Shown one piece after another: positions 13,401 through 26,244 of a stretch of DNA of 64,000 nucleotides. The stretch is from Acanthosoma haemorrhoidale. Taxonomy: Eukaryota; Arthropoda; Insecta; Hemiptera; Acanthosomatidae. The DNA lies in the NCBI GenBank assembly GCA_930367205.1, contig OV884011.1:167225226-167289225 (forward strand), written 5' to 3'. The notes under the pieces were generated by a model, which saw only the letters and a program-made list of their open reading frames with translations, had not been told where the DNA came from and made no database searches. A program made the translations under genes and the position numbers. Every line of letters starts with the position of its first letter. Within the stretch, counting starts at the first letter, position 1.

Positions 13401-16400
13401 CGCTATGAAAGAAGCCATACTAAGAAAAAAACAAACGTTTTGGCCAGTAGGCCTTATGTTGGCAAACATAAATTGATTTTTTTTTTAAGATTTAGGAACT
13501 GTGCAGTTCGTTTTGGTCACATTCTTGTCTGTACTTACCGTACAGTCAACTAAAAATAATTAATATTATACTAACTTTAAATTAGACATTGGATATATGT
13601 TTTGTTTTAGTCTCGTACCTTCACCGGCGTGACGATCGATTATTTTACGCAATGTCCGGACAAGACCTATCCGAACAAGATGGAGAACCAGACGATATTT
13701 TCATTGACAAGAGAAAGAGCGATGCTCAACGCGGACATCGAAGTATCCAAAGTATCAAAGGAATTATCAGTAGGTATCAACCACATAAATTTATAGTAAT
13801 CATATACGCTGTATTTATCGTTTACTAAAAGACCGAATATGTCTTATACTTATTATAGTGGTCACTTATTATACTGCAATACATCACTATTTCAAACCTA
13901 AAAATTGGTGGTTAATACCCTTTAACTCAGGATTCTGAAGGGATGTGAATTATTAATTGACAATAAATGTAATATATAAAAAACTCAATAAGTAGCTTTT
14001 TTTTTTATTTCCGTTTATTGTGCGTGAACGAAAAGAACAAATGGTGAACGAACTGATCACTCGAACGATCGAAATTACCAAGGAGGTTGGAAGAGTAATG
14101 GAGAGGGCAACCTAAACTATTGTAAAGGGAAAAATTGGGGTCGGGGAGGGGATAGACTAGAGACCTGGCCACACTCCTTCAGGACCAATTGAAATGGGTT
14201 GACCTGTTTTTCCGACAGTTGTGTTATTGTATTAATTGTTACCGATGGTTTTATTACAATTTCTGCTTTACCACTTGAAAGTTTAATAAGATTACAGAGT
14301 CGAGGGTATAAAAACGGCAGCTCTGACTAAATGATATAGTTTACAAATATGCATCAAACCAAATCTTTTACAAAATCTTACATTACAATTATTATTTACA
14401 TTTAAATTTTTACAAAACTTTACTCAAAAATGCAATATATTTGTAAACATTTCACACAAAAAAGATCGTATAACATATTCATGCAAAATGATTACCAAAT
14501 TCGAGAATGATATGAAGCAAGCCTTTTATCCTGGTATTTTATAAATAAAATTTTGTGAACACTTTTCCCTAAATTCTTGTTTGGTTCTTAAACTTTTAGA
14601 CTAATTACTGATAAAGAAACAAATCCTTGTTTTTAAAATATTTTTTTTTAGAAAAGAAGAGAATAGTTAGAGAAGAGGTGGGAATAATGTATATAAACAC
14701 TCAACTCGGGTCAGTGGTCCTGTTGCATATGGCTGCGTACCGGAATTACCATCCGTACCACTGAGCCCCAAAATAGTTTCCCTTGTGCCCTCTGCAATAC
14801 TCTTCCATCCTCCTAGGAAATTACCTGTCTCTAAGTGAACAATTGGTAAAGATCAAACTCCTGACTCATGGCTACACATGTGTTTAAATTCCAATAGAAA
14901 TTAAACTATTCAAAACCTGAAAATTCAACAAGTTGTTTTATAAGTAGGTATATTTCACAGATTGTCATCGGACCCGAACTAGCCGAAACACGCGAGATCA
15001 CCGGATCAGATAACAACAAAAAATTATTTGACAAATAGTCACACGAACGGCCTGTGACTTCCTCATTGGCAAGGCCCACTTCTTTCGTAATAAATATATA
15101 AAATAATTAATAAACAATTAAAATAAAAAACACACAATAATACACTAATCTCATGGCTACTCCCACAACTGATGGTGTGAAAAAACATTTAAAATAATTT
15201 AGACTATAAAAAAATGTTCAGACCTTCAACTCTCAAAAAACAATCTCTTCAGACTTCACTCAATGACTAACTTAATTTAGGAGGCATGGTGGAGGTGGTG
15301 AGTTTCCTTGCATACATTTTTATTTTTAGTACAATGGATGAACCATTTCGTTCTTGGTGAAATTCATCACTGTTAATACTTTGAATATGTTTCATTTATC
15401 GATTGTTATCATTGTTGCTTTTAATGATAGATTTTGGTTGTCTTCATGTGCATAGTTGAGGTTTTTATCAGGTGACTTTTCATTTTAGGAACTGAAGATG
15501 ATAGCTTAGAGCTGTCAAAAACGTTATTGGTGAATAAATAACATCCTGTGGAAAGAGAGAAAATTAATTATTCAACAACTATTTCATTTTCTTTTGTTTA
15601 TAATATTCCTCAATTTACACATGCACAAAATAAATTAATTTTTTTAAATTATTTTATTTACCAGATCAGCTTAGTTGTCCTTAGATGGATACAAACATTC
15701 AAAACATAACTTTTAACAATATAATTGTATGGGAATAGTCACACTAGATGACACACAAGCATACAACAATTATTAAAAAATAAACATCTTGATTTAATTA
15801 TTTAACAGAACTTAAAAACTGTACTATGTCATAACAGCTACTGTCCTTAATACATCAAGTCCTTTAAAAGTCTGAGTTTTAGACTTGGAGATGTGGTAGG
15901 TCTACCTACATTATAAAATGTGCTCATTTGACACCAGACAATTTTTTCTGGAAGTTGAAATATTTTGCCTTAATGGAATCTTGAATTGATTCCATTTGTA
16001 GGTAATTGCGAAGCTGCTGGTTTCTAATACACCACGGGGCAATGACTGCTGTGGAAAGAACGATTGTAATTTTTTCTTTTTTAGTTGCGGCTGCTCCACC
16101 CCATGCTTCGCGACCAATTTATATGGTTGTTCGGTTTTAGATCAGACTTTCATTTAGTAGGTGATACAACATTTACAGCCTGGTTTAGTTTTGGATTTAT
16201 ATAAAATAAATAAAAAATTATCTATTTAAAAAAACAAAAACTCATTAAATTTCTGTTTTTATTATTTTTACTTTTCTTCAGGTTTTTGTCCTAGTGAGCA
16301 GGTGTGCAACGAGAGCTGATGAAGTCTGCGAAGAGTTCATCAGAGTCCCAGTGGAGGACTTCTGCCACATGTTCACCGATAAGGGAGAATTCTGGAGTAT

Positions 16401-19400
16401 CTTCTATGATGCCATAACTCCGAGGCCTTACTGTCCCATTAAACTGGTAACCCAACTTCAAATGTTCACTATACAACAAGCTAGTCATGGCAAAAATTAT
16501 TCTCACACGTGACTGGTGACATATTCACTTGCAAGTAGATTTATAAGAAATACATTATTGACCCCAGTAATGCCTCTTACTACCACCGAATTTAGTTATT
16601 ATTAAGTGTAATTATTGAATTAATCAGTTGGTGTTAGGAATTTTTTTTTTAACTTTGTGCAGAGTATTAAATTAAAGATCTTGATGTCCTGATTAGTAAC
16701 ATATGTTGGGGAATAAATTGACTACAATTAAATAAAATAATTAAATGTGTCATCAAAAGTGTATCAGCATTTATTTTTACATGACCCATTTCATGTAAAG
16801 GGATAGTATTTTGCATCAAAGGTTTACTTGATGGAGATGCTAAAAAAAGCAACCCAATGAAAAACTATGAAAGGTCTATTATTAATCAATTACTTGTAAT
16901 TTAAAAATAAATCTTTTGTGATAATATTGAGAAGGGTATCAAATTAAAGATGCTGTTTTAACAATATGTAATGCGCATTGTTGATTTAGTGGGCTATTAT
17001 TACAAAAAGTCTTTAATCATCAATGAAATTGTTTTCACAACCATACCCTTAATTGTGTGATGCGGCTTACTTGACTTGAAATTCTATGGTCTAATGGGAC
17101 ATACTCTAGGCTCTATCTTCTTCAGGCTACTTATCTAGAGTAAGCTGATGAGTAACTTGATCATCTACTCTTCACATTTCTACTTCCACATTTGTTGTTT
17201 GAGAAGTGTGTGATAGATACCCTATGACCCCAATAATCCATTCGAGAGCTGGCAATTTGTTTTTTTTTATTTCTTCCCATTGTTTTAACCTAGAATATGT
17301 TTTATGGAAGAGGATAGATTCACCTGAGGATCTATAATTATCTGTAAATTTAAAGGGGCTATGAAAGAAAAAAAAATGGAAGAGGGATTGAGAGGAATAC
17401 AAGTTATGCGAGAAGTCCCATGTATGAGCAGTTTTAGTTGATTGTGGGAAACGTGGCCTACTTTAGTGGGTTTCAGTTGTTAGTGGGAGGCAAGGAATGA
17501 CTATAATAGAAACAATGTTAAAGAACCAATGTGACAATAATTAATTATCTCAGGATGATTCTCTTAACCTTCTGTGGTACTGCCAAAATTGTACCATACT
17601 GTGGAACCCCAAGAATGAATTTTACTATAATAATTAAAAAAAAAGAAAACAATTGGAGTGAAATTTCTGCCTACATGTAAATTTCAAAAATGCCTAAAAA
17701 GTGCTAAAAAAATTCAAATCCTAAAGAGTTCCTACTGAATGGAAAAAGGACTGTCTTAATGATTCTTTTTATTTTGAGTTCTTACAGCTACAATAGTTTC
17801 AAAAGTTTCCGGACACTTTGAGGTGAATGCTCAAGTGTATACACAGCTTTCTTTACATTAGACTGAATTTTAAAGGCTATATATTCAGAAAAATCTAAAT
17901 AAAATGAAATGAAATTTCAAAAATGTCTCTAGATCTGAAAGATTGCTATCAGTGTTGTGTGTCACTTGTTACTCCACATTAGAGCTTTTAGTTACTAGTA
18001 AAGGGATGAAAATATTTTCAATGATTCTTTATTTTACAATGTGGGCATATCCTTCAATTACATTCATTCAATCAATCGCTGGGAAAATGTTGGAAATGGT
18101 GAATACCAACTGCTAAGACCACATCTGCCTAAGGAAAACAAAAAAAATCATTTCACACATAAGAGATTCTGCTGTAGCTGGGAATATTTAGCAAACACGA
18201 TTATAACAAATCAGGTTATAGGCTGCCAAATCTTAGCAAGCACTATAAGGTAATATTGGCCCTCTTTAGTAGGTTTGGTTTATACACTGTTTTCATTTGC
18301 TTTACATATAAATATAATTGTAGTGCATTGCTTTTATATTGCATTGAAAGTTGTACAGAATTTTTAATGTAGACATTTAAAATTGTTATTTATATCACTT
18401 TGACATTGCCAAATGTTTTGTATTACATTGATGTTAATTTTTAACTATCCCTGACATGTTTTAAATTTATAAAGTTCTAATGTCTACTGTTGCTAATGAG
18501 TCCGCGCAAGTGCTTGACAAGTGTTTCTGTATAAATCAACTTATGTTACAACTGTGGCTATTTCTTTAAAAATTTACTTTTTTCTTTATATTTAAAAGGA
18601 TATATCCAAAACCAGCCCAAAATTTCTGTAAAACATATTACTTTTATTATTGGCTCAAGATAGGGAAAAAAGAAATGATGATATTGGTAATATCATTGCA
18701 CTCATACCTCCACCATAGAGTAATTAATTTTTTTGAAAATGTTTCAGTTGATTATTAGTTATATAACAGTAATTCTCTTGATTACACAGGCCAGCAGGTG
18801 TTTTGGTGCCAGAGTATTTATTAGAGCCAGGATAGGAAAGAGAGCAGTTGGTTTCTCTGTACAAGGATAATATTTTTTCTCAAATTTACATTTACATTGA
18901 ATGATTATGTGGGCTTTAGTGTATTGGACATTAAATATATTCTGAATTTGTAGCTGATTTCATTTGAATTTGATGCCCTGAATTGAAGTATGGCATTAGT
19001 TTTTGTCAAGGAACTCAAATTTCTAAGGTATAACATTTTAGTGAAATGTTACACTTTTACAATTTTCAGTTAAATCCATGGATCAAACAAAAAAACTAAA
19101 AAAGGAATTTTTGTTAATATACTATACAAATATTATTGTATACAAAGATAGAGGAAAAAGTCATAGATGGAACCAACTTGTCACTGAACACTTGAGAAGC
19201 TTCTTTTCTGTGATATTCTTGAATGCATTAGGAAACAGTCCCTTTTCAAACTTCAGCAGTAATGCGCTATCATGTGCGTACCATTTTCCTTTGTAGGGGC
19301 TCCATAGTTTTAATATCCTGGTGAAATATTCCACTTTGCTTCTTACTGGTGTCTCCTAAATTTTCAGGAAAATGGTATAAGTGGCTGTGTTAATAGTGCT

Positions 19401-20487
19401 TAAAACTCTTCTTAGGACTAAGGGATTTGAAACTATTAAGCATTTCATTTACCAGTTCAACATAGTTTTCAGCTTTGTGTTTGCCCAGAAATTTTCCAAC
19501 AGCTGCAGCAAATGAAGTCCAGGGTTTTTGCTCAGTCTCATTCATCAAATCTAGGAAGGAAGCATCCTTAATGAGTTGTCTTATTTGTGGGCCATCAAAT
19601 ATTCCTGCCTTAATTATTTTCGTTCTCAACTGAGGGATTTTCCCTCCTATCATGCAAAGCATGATCCATTCTTATCAAGAGCCTTTACAAACTGCTTAGT
19701 AAGACCCAGCTTTATATTCAGTGTAGGAAAGATGAATTTCTCTCGTTCAACTAAGGGTCATTAATGGCATTCTTTTCCCCCAACGTCCATGTTTTGTCTC
19801 TTAGGCCAGTTTTTTCTAACCCAGTGGTGTGTTTTGTCTCTGCTATCCCAGAGGCACAAGAAGCAAGGATACTTGGTGTGGCCACTTTGCTGCCCAAGGA
19901 GAAAGCTTGTCATTTTTAAGTCCACACAAATCACTCATTGATGTTCATTTACCCTACACGGTGAGAACTCACAAACTAACATCAACTCTATGTTGAAGGT
20001 CACTGGATGATTACTCTATCTGGTGGATTTTTCTGGAACTAACTACAAAACAGACTGACAATAGGGTAAATATACAGGAACCAATCCTTGTATGTGTGAT
20101 TTGGAACTGCACAAAATGGAGTTATAACTGCACATTTCATGTAGAACTGCTAATAAAAAAGCAACTCTCATCTAAAAAAGTAGAGCCGATAGAGAAAAAC
20201 TGATTTTATATTTAGATTCAGCACCCCATGTATAGCTTAAACCAGTTATAAAATCCTAGGCCTGTGTTATTTTTAATTTAACTGATATATATATTTTTTT
20301 TAAGGGCCATTATTATGTAAGGAATGCGACCCTTGACTTCAGCATGCTGTTTAAGTATGTCCCAAACGTGCCAGATGCAGAAGACTACTACTGGAAGTCA
20401 AAGACACAATTTTTCTCCCAGCCAGAGAAGGAAGAGATTATGTGTTTTATTGGGGGAGGACGGATAGTCAACTTTAAGAAGCATTAG
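10494..20487 (+). CDS. Gene B: secreted DUF1091-like cysteine-rich protein, paralogue of gene A
   Basis: Exons are 10494-10565, 13611-13769, 16282-16446 and 20305-20487, giving 192 residues (24+53+55+60). All junctions are phase 0 with canonical GT-AG. Exon 1 encodes a signal peptide (MAVLYRSIAIYAVNMLYIIV, then VHCR). The mature chain keeps the six cysteines of gene A: QCPDK, RCATRADEVC, DFCHMF, YCPIK and IMCFIGG. By my count 33 of 55 residues in exon 3 and 35 of 60 in exon 4 match gene A. All four exons are intact, so both copies appear to be under selection. Introns are longer than in gene A and share no repeats with it. The family call and lipid or chemical-ligand role carry the same caveat as gene A. 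Confidence 0.8.
11447..11923 (+). mobile_element. Inverted-repeat element with Tc1-like transposase N-terminus remnant
   Basis: Bases 11447-11469 and 11901-11923 are perfect 23-bp inverted repeats (outer end AACTGCTCACAAATTG). Between them, at 11628-11715, a frame reads MPLRRLTVEELGRALALLEL and continues GYSQRS. This resembles the first helix-turn-helix of Tc1-like transposases. The frame stops shortly after, followed by a piece reading LSRGGPTPK. It looks like an internally deleted Tc1/mariner-type copy in intron 1 of gene B. A flanking TA duplication is not evident, which leaves the class open. Confidence 0.5.
19270..19955 (-). pseudogene. Decayed copy of a repetitive arthropod ORF family
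   Basis: Read on the minus strand with several frameshifts and stops, it gives TKYPCFLCLWDSRD, then LGLTKQFVKALDKN. Next comes a 90-codon open stretch (19390-19662) containing KAGIFDGPQIRQLIKDASFL and GKHKAENYVELVNEML. After a frame change it reads YHFPENLGD and FHQDIKTMEP. This order is that of a high-copy hypothetical protein family I know from aphid, cnidarian and other invertebrate genomes, probably transposon-linked. It lies antisense in intron 3 of gene B. It is broken in at least three places and not expected to be functional. Confidence 0.6.
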
Positions 20488-20548
20488 CAAATGACTATCA
20501 CAGGAAAATGTACTGATTTAGGAAAAATATTTTTTCTAATTGATTCAC

Positions 20549-20554
20549 AATAAA
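20549..20554 (+). terminator. Poly(A) signal of gene B
   Basis: AATAAA lies about 60 bp after the gene B stop codon at 20485-20487. The spacing is almost the same as in gene A (58 bp). Confidence 0.6.
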
Positions 20555-21119
20555 TTTGATTCTATAAATCTACTATTCATTTTTGTAAATTTTAAGATTC
20601 CAGAAGATAGAGATAGTGAAACTCCCCCACTTAAGCTAGGAGGTATTTTGAACAGGTTTGCCGCTTAAAATGTGAAGGAAGATATAGTCAATTTTTATTG
20701 TATATATCAAGAAAAAATAAGATAAATTCTACTTCATTACTCAACATTAAACAAATTCAGGTTGAAATATTTGAAAAAAGGCTTAATTTAGGTAACATGA
20801 TGGAGATTCAAAATTAGAAAAAGCTGGAAAAGCCTGTTTGAATTATGCTGGCAGATGCAGATTTTTGCTTTTTAATCCAAGAATTCAATTTTTAGCTTTA
20901 TTCAAATCATTCAAGCAGTATGTTCTCATTAAAAACCTATATCAATGATTTGTTATGATTTTTTATCATTATTGATTATTATTTGGGTATATATGGGTGT
21001 GGTGTATGTATTTTTCTATTGCATCTTCTTGTGGCCACCTCTTAATTACAAATAATTATAAGTCACTCTCTTCTCGATCAGATCATATCCATCACTGTTT
21101 CCATACGTTTAATAAATAA

Positions 21120-22063
21120 AGCTTATGACGCCAGTCGGAGAGTGGGGGGAGAAGTTGGCGGGGAGAACAGCCGCTGGTGGGGATGGCCCCCCACCACGAC
21201 TAGCCGGCTATATAAACCTCACGACCTCAGACAGAGGCCGTGCATGTGTATTGGACTTATTAACAACAATCTGAAAGTATTATATTTTATGCACTCCTAA
21301 ATATGCATCTGCGAATGCAGCACGAGGAGACAGCTGTTTGTTATTTATTTATTTTTGTCATTGTATATATATTATCAATAAAGAGGTTTTGAAACAAAAT
21401 AAATAAAAAACAGAGGCCAGAGAGAAACCAACCGAACACTTCTCTCTCTCTCTGCACTGGCGCTTGCTGCTCTACTCAAAACGATGGTCTTCTCATTCAA
21501 CTACCTCTGCATCTCTCTCTCCTTACCTCGCTATGTTTTGGTCCGGCGTTGTCAGACCCCACACCTTCCTAGTGGGAATCTCTGCCTTCGTCTCGCTAAA
21601 ACTTGCACCTCCTTGGGAGAGACCTCTCCCTCGCGGACGACGGTTGCCATGGCCCTGCAAATTTCCCTAGTTGTGTCTCCCATGGCAATCCAGTCTGCCT
21701 CTCTCCGGTTCACACTCGCCTTTGGGATCCGGACGGTTTTTGCCTACCCTGAGACACCGAGTGTGAATTCGTGGTGATTCCAAGACCACATAAACTACCT
21801 ATAAACCTACCATGTACCTCTTCTCCTGAACATAGTGCTTTGTTGGGGCACACACACCTTCTAAAGATCTTATGGAGTCAGATCAAAGCGAATTAAAGCT
21901 TGCCGCCGACTAGGTTGGCAGCAAGGGCGAAAGACCACAGGTCTGCCCGCCTTATCTCTTTCTAGGCGCTCGCCGGACGGCGGCTAAGAGGTTGTAGCGA
22001 CCCTAGCCCGCGGAGGACGTCTCCTCCCCACTTTGGGGATACTCAGTTAAACTGAGCCCGACA
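21120..22063 (-). repeat. LTR-like repeat related to the solo LTRs at 44781 and 57985
   Basis: Bases 21530-21850, reverse-complemented, match 58110-58455 of the second solo LTR closely. The minus-strand start TGTCGGG (22057-22063) is the same as the start of those LTRs. The part from 21120 to 21480 differs: it has a GC-rich block with a TATATAA box near 21210 and an AATAAA near 21380. Ends and target duplications are not clear. A mini-segment 21994-22063 also begins TGTCGGG and ends GTCGCTACA on the minus strand. A mosaic or a related subfamily is possible. Confidence 0.4.
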
Positions 22064-22234
22064 CATCTTTTTGTTTTTTCTGCACCTAAAATAATCTAGG
22101 CAGATGGCCTAATTTTTTATTTCTGTTATGGATTTGAATAAATGTAATATAAAACCTTCTGTATGTAAAAATAAATGTATCTTTATCCATCCATCTATCT
22201 ATACTATTAGGTTGAGTATTAAACTAGTTTATTT

Positions 22235-22237
<3 letters not shown>

Positions 22238-22276
<39 letters not shown>
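22238..22276. repeat. (AT)n microsatellite
   Basis: About 19 uninterrupted AT dinucleotides. It is likely polymorphic in length. Confidence 0.9.
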
Positions 22277-22279
<3 letters not shown>

Positions 22280-24769
22280 GATATTTATTCAAATATATGG
22301 CATTTGAAATACCCATTGTACCCTTTCCCTCATTTGGTTACATTCGGATCCTGGCTTAGACTCTACAGTAATTCATCATCATTGATAACTATAGGGTGAC
22401 CTGATCGAGGTGGGTCTTGAAGAACTATAGGAGATCGTATATGTAAGGATAGTAAAGAGATTTAACGGTACCGAAAAGCTGCGGAGCTAGGAAATATGTT
22501 TTATCGAAGAAAGAAAAGAGCTGCTCTAACTCAACTTTAAGATGGGAGCCACAGGATCAATGCAGAGCTCCGAAGACAAATCTAACAAAACAGTTTGTAA
22601 TTCACTTCATTCTGTCCCCACGTGATATCGAGAGACCGTCATATACCTCACAGCCTTAGGTGAGATGAGGGAGGATACCAGGAGACACTGTGTATACTGA
22701 AGAAGGCAATAACTAGAGGGATGTGATAGTTTCAGTGAAACTATTGACCCTCGGGAGATGCTTGTGCCTAGAGGGTTCAGTCAATGGTAATGCCTACACC
22801 CAGATGCCAAGGTGTTATCAGTTTTCTCTAAATGATAGTATAGGAGAAATAACCCTAAATAATTATTTTAAAGATTGGCTGACTTAAAATAATCAGTTGT
22901 GTCTACTCAGTCTTTGACATTTATATTAACACACAGGGTAAAATGTTAAACTAAATGGAATTTAATTAGAAGGAAAACAAGAAAACAATCTTTACTGGAA
23001 GCTTTTAAAAATAGAGTTAGGTATTTGGTCAACTAAAAGACTCAGGAAATCAAGTTCATTGGATAGAAAATTGTCATTAAAGGTTTCTCTAAATGATCAC
23101 CCAAATATGAACGTTGATATCATAATGGCCTAAAATGTCAATAAAAAAAATAAAAGAGCAATTAGGCATTAAAATAACTGACACCATTCTCCAATTATTT
23201 TAGCCACTAAATATTTTATGAACACCAAAAAAATGTTAGATTACCAGCAGTTCATAGCTCAGTTGTGGAGTGCAGCACCAACCAGAACCATCCTCTTGAA
23301 CTGGGCTGAAAGAATCTTTATTTGTTTTCTATTCACTAACATAAAATTTAAAAATTCAAGTCAAGCACACTCAATCTATGTCAGTTGCAAAACTGAGTTT
23401 AAAGTGAAACATGAGTTCATGTACTAAAGCCTCAAAACACAATATATATTATTAATTTGCATTTTGACACCTTTAATTCAATACCCTACTTAATAAATAT
23501 TTTTGTTTACAAGTAATTGATTAATAATGGAGGTCTTCTAGGAAGGGATCTAATGAATCTCATAAATTAATTTTGTGCAATATGAATTTTTCAAAAATAA
23601 TTTGTGGCAAAAGTATTCAACCAGATTGGAAAATCATGGAATAGACAAGGTCTTTTGAACAAATAATAAAGAAACCCATTATTTCTTAAATTGAAACCGG
23701 ACTTTTTATTCAGAACCGAAAACAATGGTCTAATATTCCAAATGTTTTATTACATTAATTGCTTATTGTACTCGAGGAATGTTCATTTATAATTTAACTA
23801 CTTGTCATTAGGTTTGCATACTGACATTTGATCTCTTAATTTAAGTATGCCAATCAAATCAGGCCCTCTTTTAGTAAATAGTAAATAGAATGCCTCGGTT
23901 TTGCTTTCATTTGGATTTATTTTCCATCTATTAAAATGTTTAAATCATTTTTATAGAACAAAGCTCTTCCATGTCAAAGGACATATAAATTAGAAAATTA
24001 TTTAAATTAATTTTGTTTAAAATAATAAAGAGTTAGTTAAAAAGAACTGGCACTAATTATCATCCCTAGGGAACTTCAGTGAATATCTACGACAGGATTT
24101 TTTGTCACTAAAGAAAGGCAAAGTTTTCTATTAGGTAAAAAGCTATTAATTATTTAGAAAATCTGTTGTTTATAAACTTAAAAATATGCTCTTGATTCCA
24201 TAGTGGGTCAAAAGCCTTCTTTACAATGATTAGTACCATGCTCATAGGATTATTTATATACAATTAATAGCTTATTATTTAAATCAAAGTTGTGGGAAAT
24301 AATTTCTGTTAGTCTCGAAAGTTGAGTAATGTATGAATGATGGGACCACTGCCTAACCTATGAGTAAAAAAGTTCAAATAAATGTGCAATAATGTTGAAT
24401 CTAGTTATTTTAAAAATATTATGTTATTTTATTAATCATTATATTTATTGAAAGGATAGCTCATGTTTCTAAAATATTACAGTGGAATAGTAAATTCAGT
24501 TCAGTGGCCTTATCATTTCTTATTTAATATATAATAGTTTTATTTACTTATAAAGGAAAGTGAAGGTAGAGTTTTCAAATATCCATTAAATCATCCAGAC
24601 ATTGGTAGTAAATTGGTGTAAATTATAAATATTGACCCAAAAACATTTAAATTAGCTTGTTTTTATGGATGGAATTGAAATCTGTACTTTTTGGAATATA
24701 GTTGTAATTATACTATTGTTACATTCTTCAATGTATTCTTAAGAACCATTTAAAACAAAATCTCTGGGC
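22277..24769. other. AT-rich region with no recognised gene
   Basis: No coding pattern, long inverted repeat or match to other window repeats was seen. The patch from 22400 to 22850 has higher GC and broken frames that might be an old transposon, but nothing in it can be named. Confidence 0.3.
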
Positions 24770-25040
24770 TCATCCCCTCCTCCCTAAACAATTCTCTTTA
24801 CTCTCATTATGATTACAATCTGCCACAGTTGCAATGCTCAGTCTACTCCCGGAACGCAAGATGAAAGTCTTCTACTTTCATCCCTTTTCACAAGGTGTTC
24901 TTCCATTCCTTTCTTGCTGCTTCCATCACTCTCTGGAATTCTCTCCCTCCTAATATCAGCCATGGTTTATCTTTATGCATCTTCAAAACTCTACTTTTCC
25001 AACATCTCTTCACCATTCAGACTTAAGATTTGCTAACTTG
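24770..25040 (+). repeat. Non-LTR retrotransposon C-terminal remnant
   Basis: One frame reads FHKVFFHSFLAASITLWNSL, then PPNISHGLSLCIFKTLL. The pattern of a basic stretch, then WNSLP, then a short helix with FK..L is the usual last segment of many LINE reverse transcriptase proteins. It is a short relic with frameshifts, and no other part of the element is visible nearby. Confidence 0.4.
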
Positions 25041-25511
25041 TGGATCATCTATTCATTACTACTAGTACTAAATATATTTATACATATTTGGATGTTATAA
25101 TATTGCTGATTTCTTGGCAAATAGTTTTTATACAGCCTACAGGTACAATCTTTAAAAAGTAACCACTCATTATATTTTATAAAAGTTCAATCTTCTATTC
25201 ATCCTATTATTTTTTTAATCTACATAATTATTTACTGAAATGCTTGCACTTTTTTTTATTTAGTTATTTGTTTCCTCGTGATGTATCTCTTTAAATCTTC
25301 TAAGCTGTGACTTAAGAAAACCTACACATTAGTTAAATGGTTCCTAATTTTTCTACCCTTTTTTTTTTTTCATGTTATCGTATTTTAATCATGAAAAATG
25401 AACGTAATCTGAGGTGTTTCGGGATTTGACAATACGATTTGAGATTATTTTTACACTCACATGGTGATGATTCCTTTGCGAAATTCTTTGGATTTAGAGC
25501 CTCACTCTACT

Positions 25512-25760
25512 GATTTTTTTGTTTTGTTTCAAAACCCCTTTATTTAAACATTTTTACGAACAATAGCATGAACAAGTTTACAGATTTATGGCTCCTTTTA
25601 CTGCATAGCATAACATGCATTTGAAGGAGGGTTGAATTACAAAACATCTTTCGTTTTACGATTAAAATTACAAAAACAAAAGACTGGACTAGGTTCACCT
25701 TTGGGTTACATAAGGTAAACTCTACTGCTTAGGTATCAGCTTGGTTTTATAGCGCCCCGC
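25512..25760 (-). repeat. Possible retroposon 3' end sharing its tail with 21370-21405
   Basis: Bases 25515-25550, reverse-complemented, read AAATAAAGGGGTTTTGAAAC followed by A-rich DNA. The plus strand at 21378-21410 carries nearly the same AATAAAGAGGTTTTGAAAC plus an A-rich tail. Two copies ending alike with a poly(A)-like tail suggest a 3' retroposon end; the body of neither can be identified. Confidence 0.3.
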
Positions 25761-26244
25761 CCGAAAAAAAAAAATTGAAGTTTACTAATGTTTTGTGATT
25801 TGACTCAATTTATTAAGTTTATTATTTAAGAAGGACTTTAAAATTTAGCGTGCAATAATTAGAATTTATATAAATATAATAAACTAATGTTAAATTGTTA
25901 TTTTTCAACCACACAAACAAATAGAAAGATAAAACTTCCAGTTTCCATCTGCTTATCTCTTGTGCTTCCTGGCCAGAAGTATTACTTATAAATGGTTACT
26001 TGATGGAAGGTGTGGTGTGGTCAAGTTGAACGATTCTATCAAATGCTATCGATGTAACATACACCTACAGAATTGTATAGTTCTTGGCTTACAGTTTGTC
26101 AAAAGTCCTTCTCTATCTCTTGCTATGATGTGAAGCGATGCAGTAAAGGCAAAAACCACAAAGGAATGGCTGGCCACTCACAAGACTAAATTAATTATTC
26201 CAAGGGTTCTTCAAGTCGTCTTTGTTTGCTTGACGTGGAGGAGA

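Noticed and set aside
16291..16506. Minus-strand 71-codon frame opposite exon 3 of gene B
   Set aside because: It is a mirror of the conserved exon; the plus-strand frame has the splice sites and the paralogue match.
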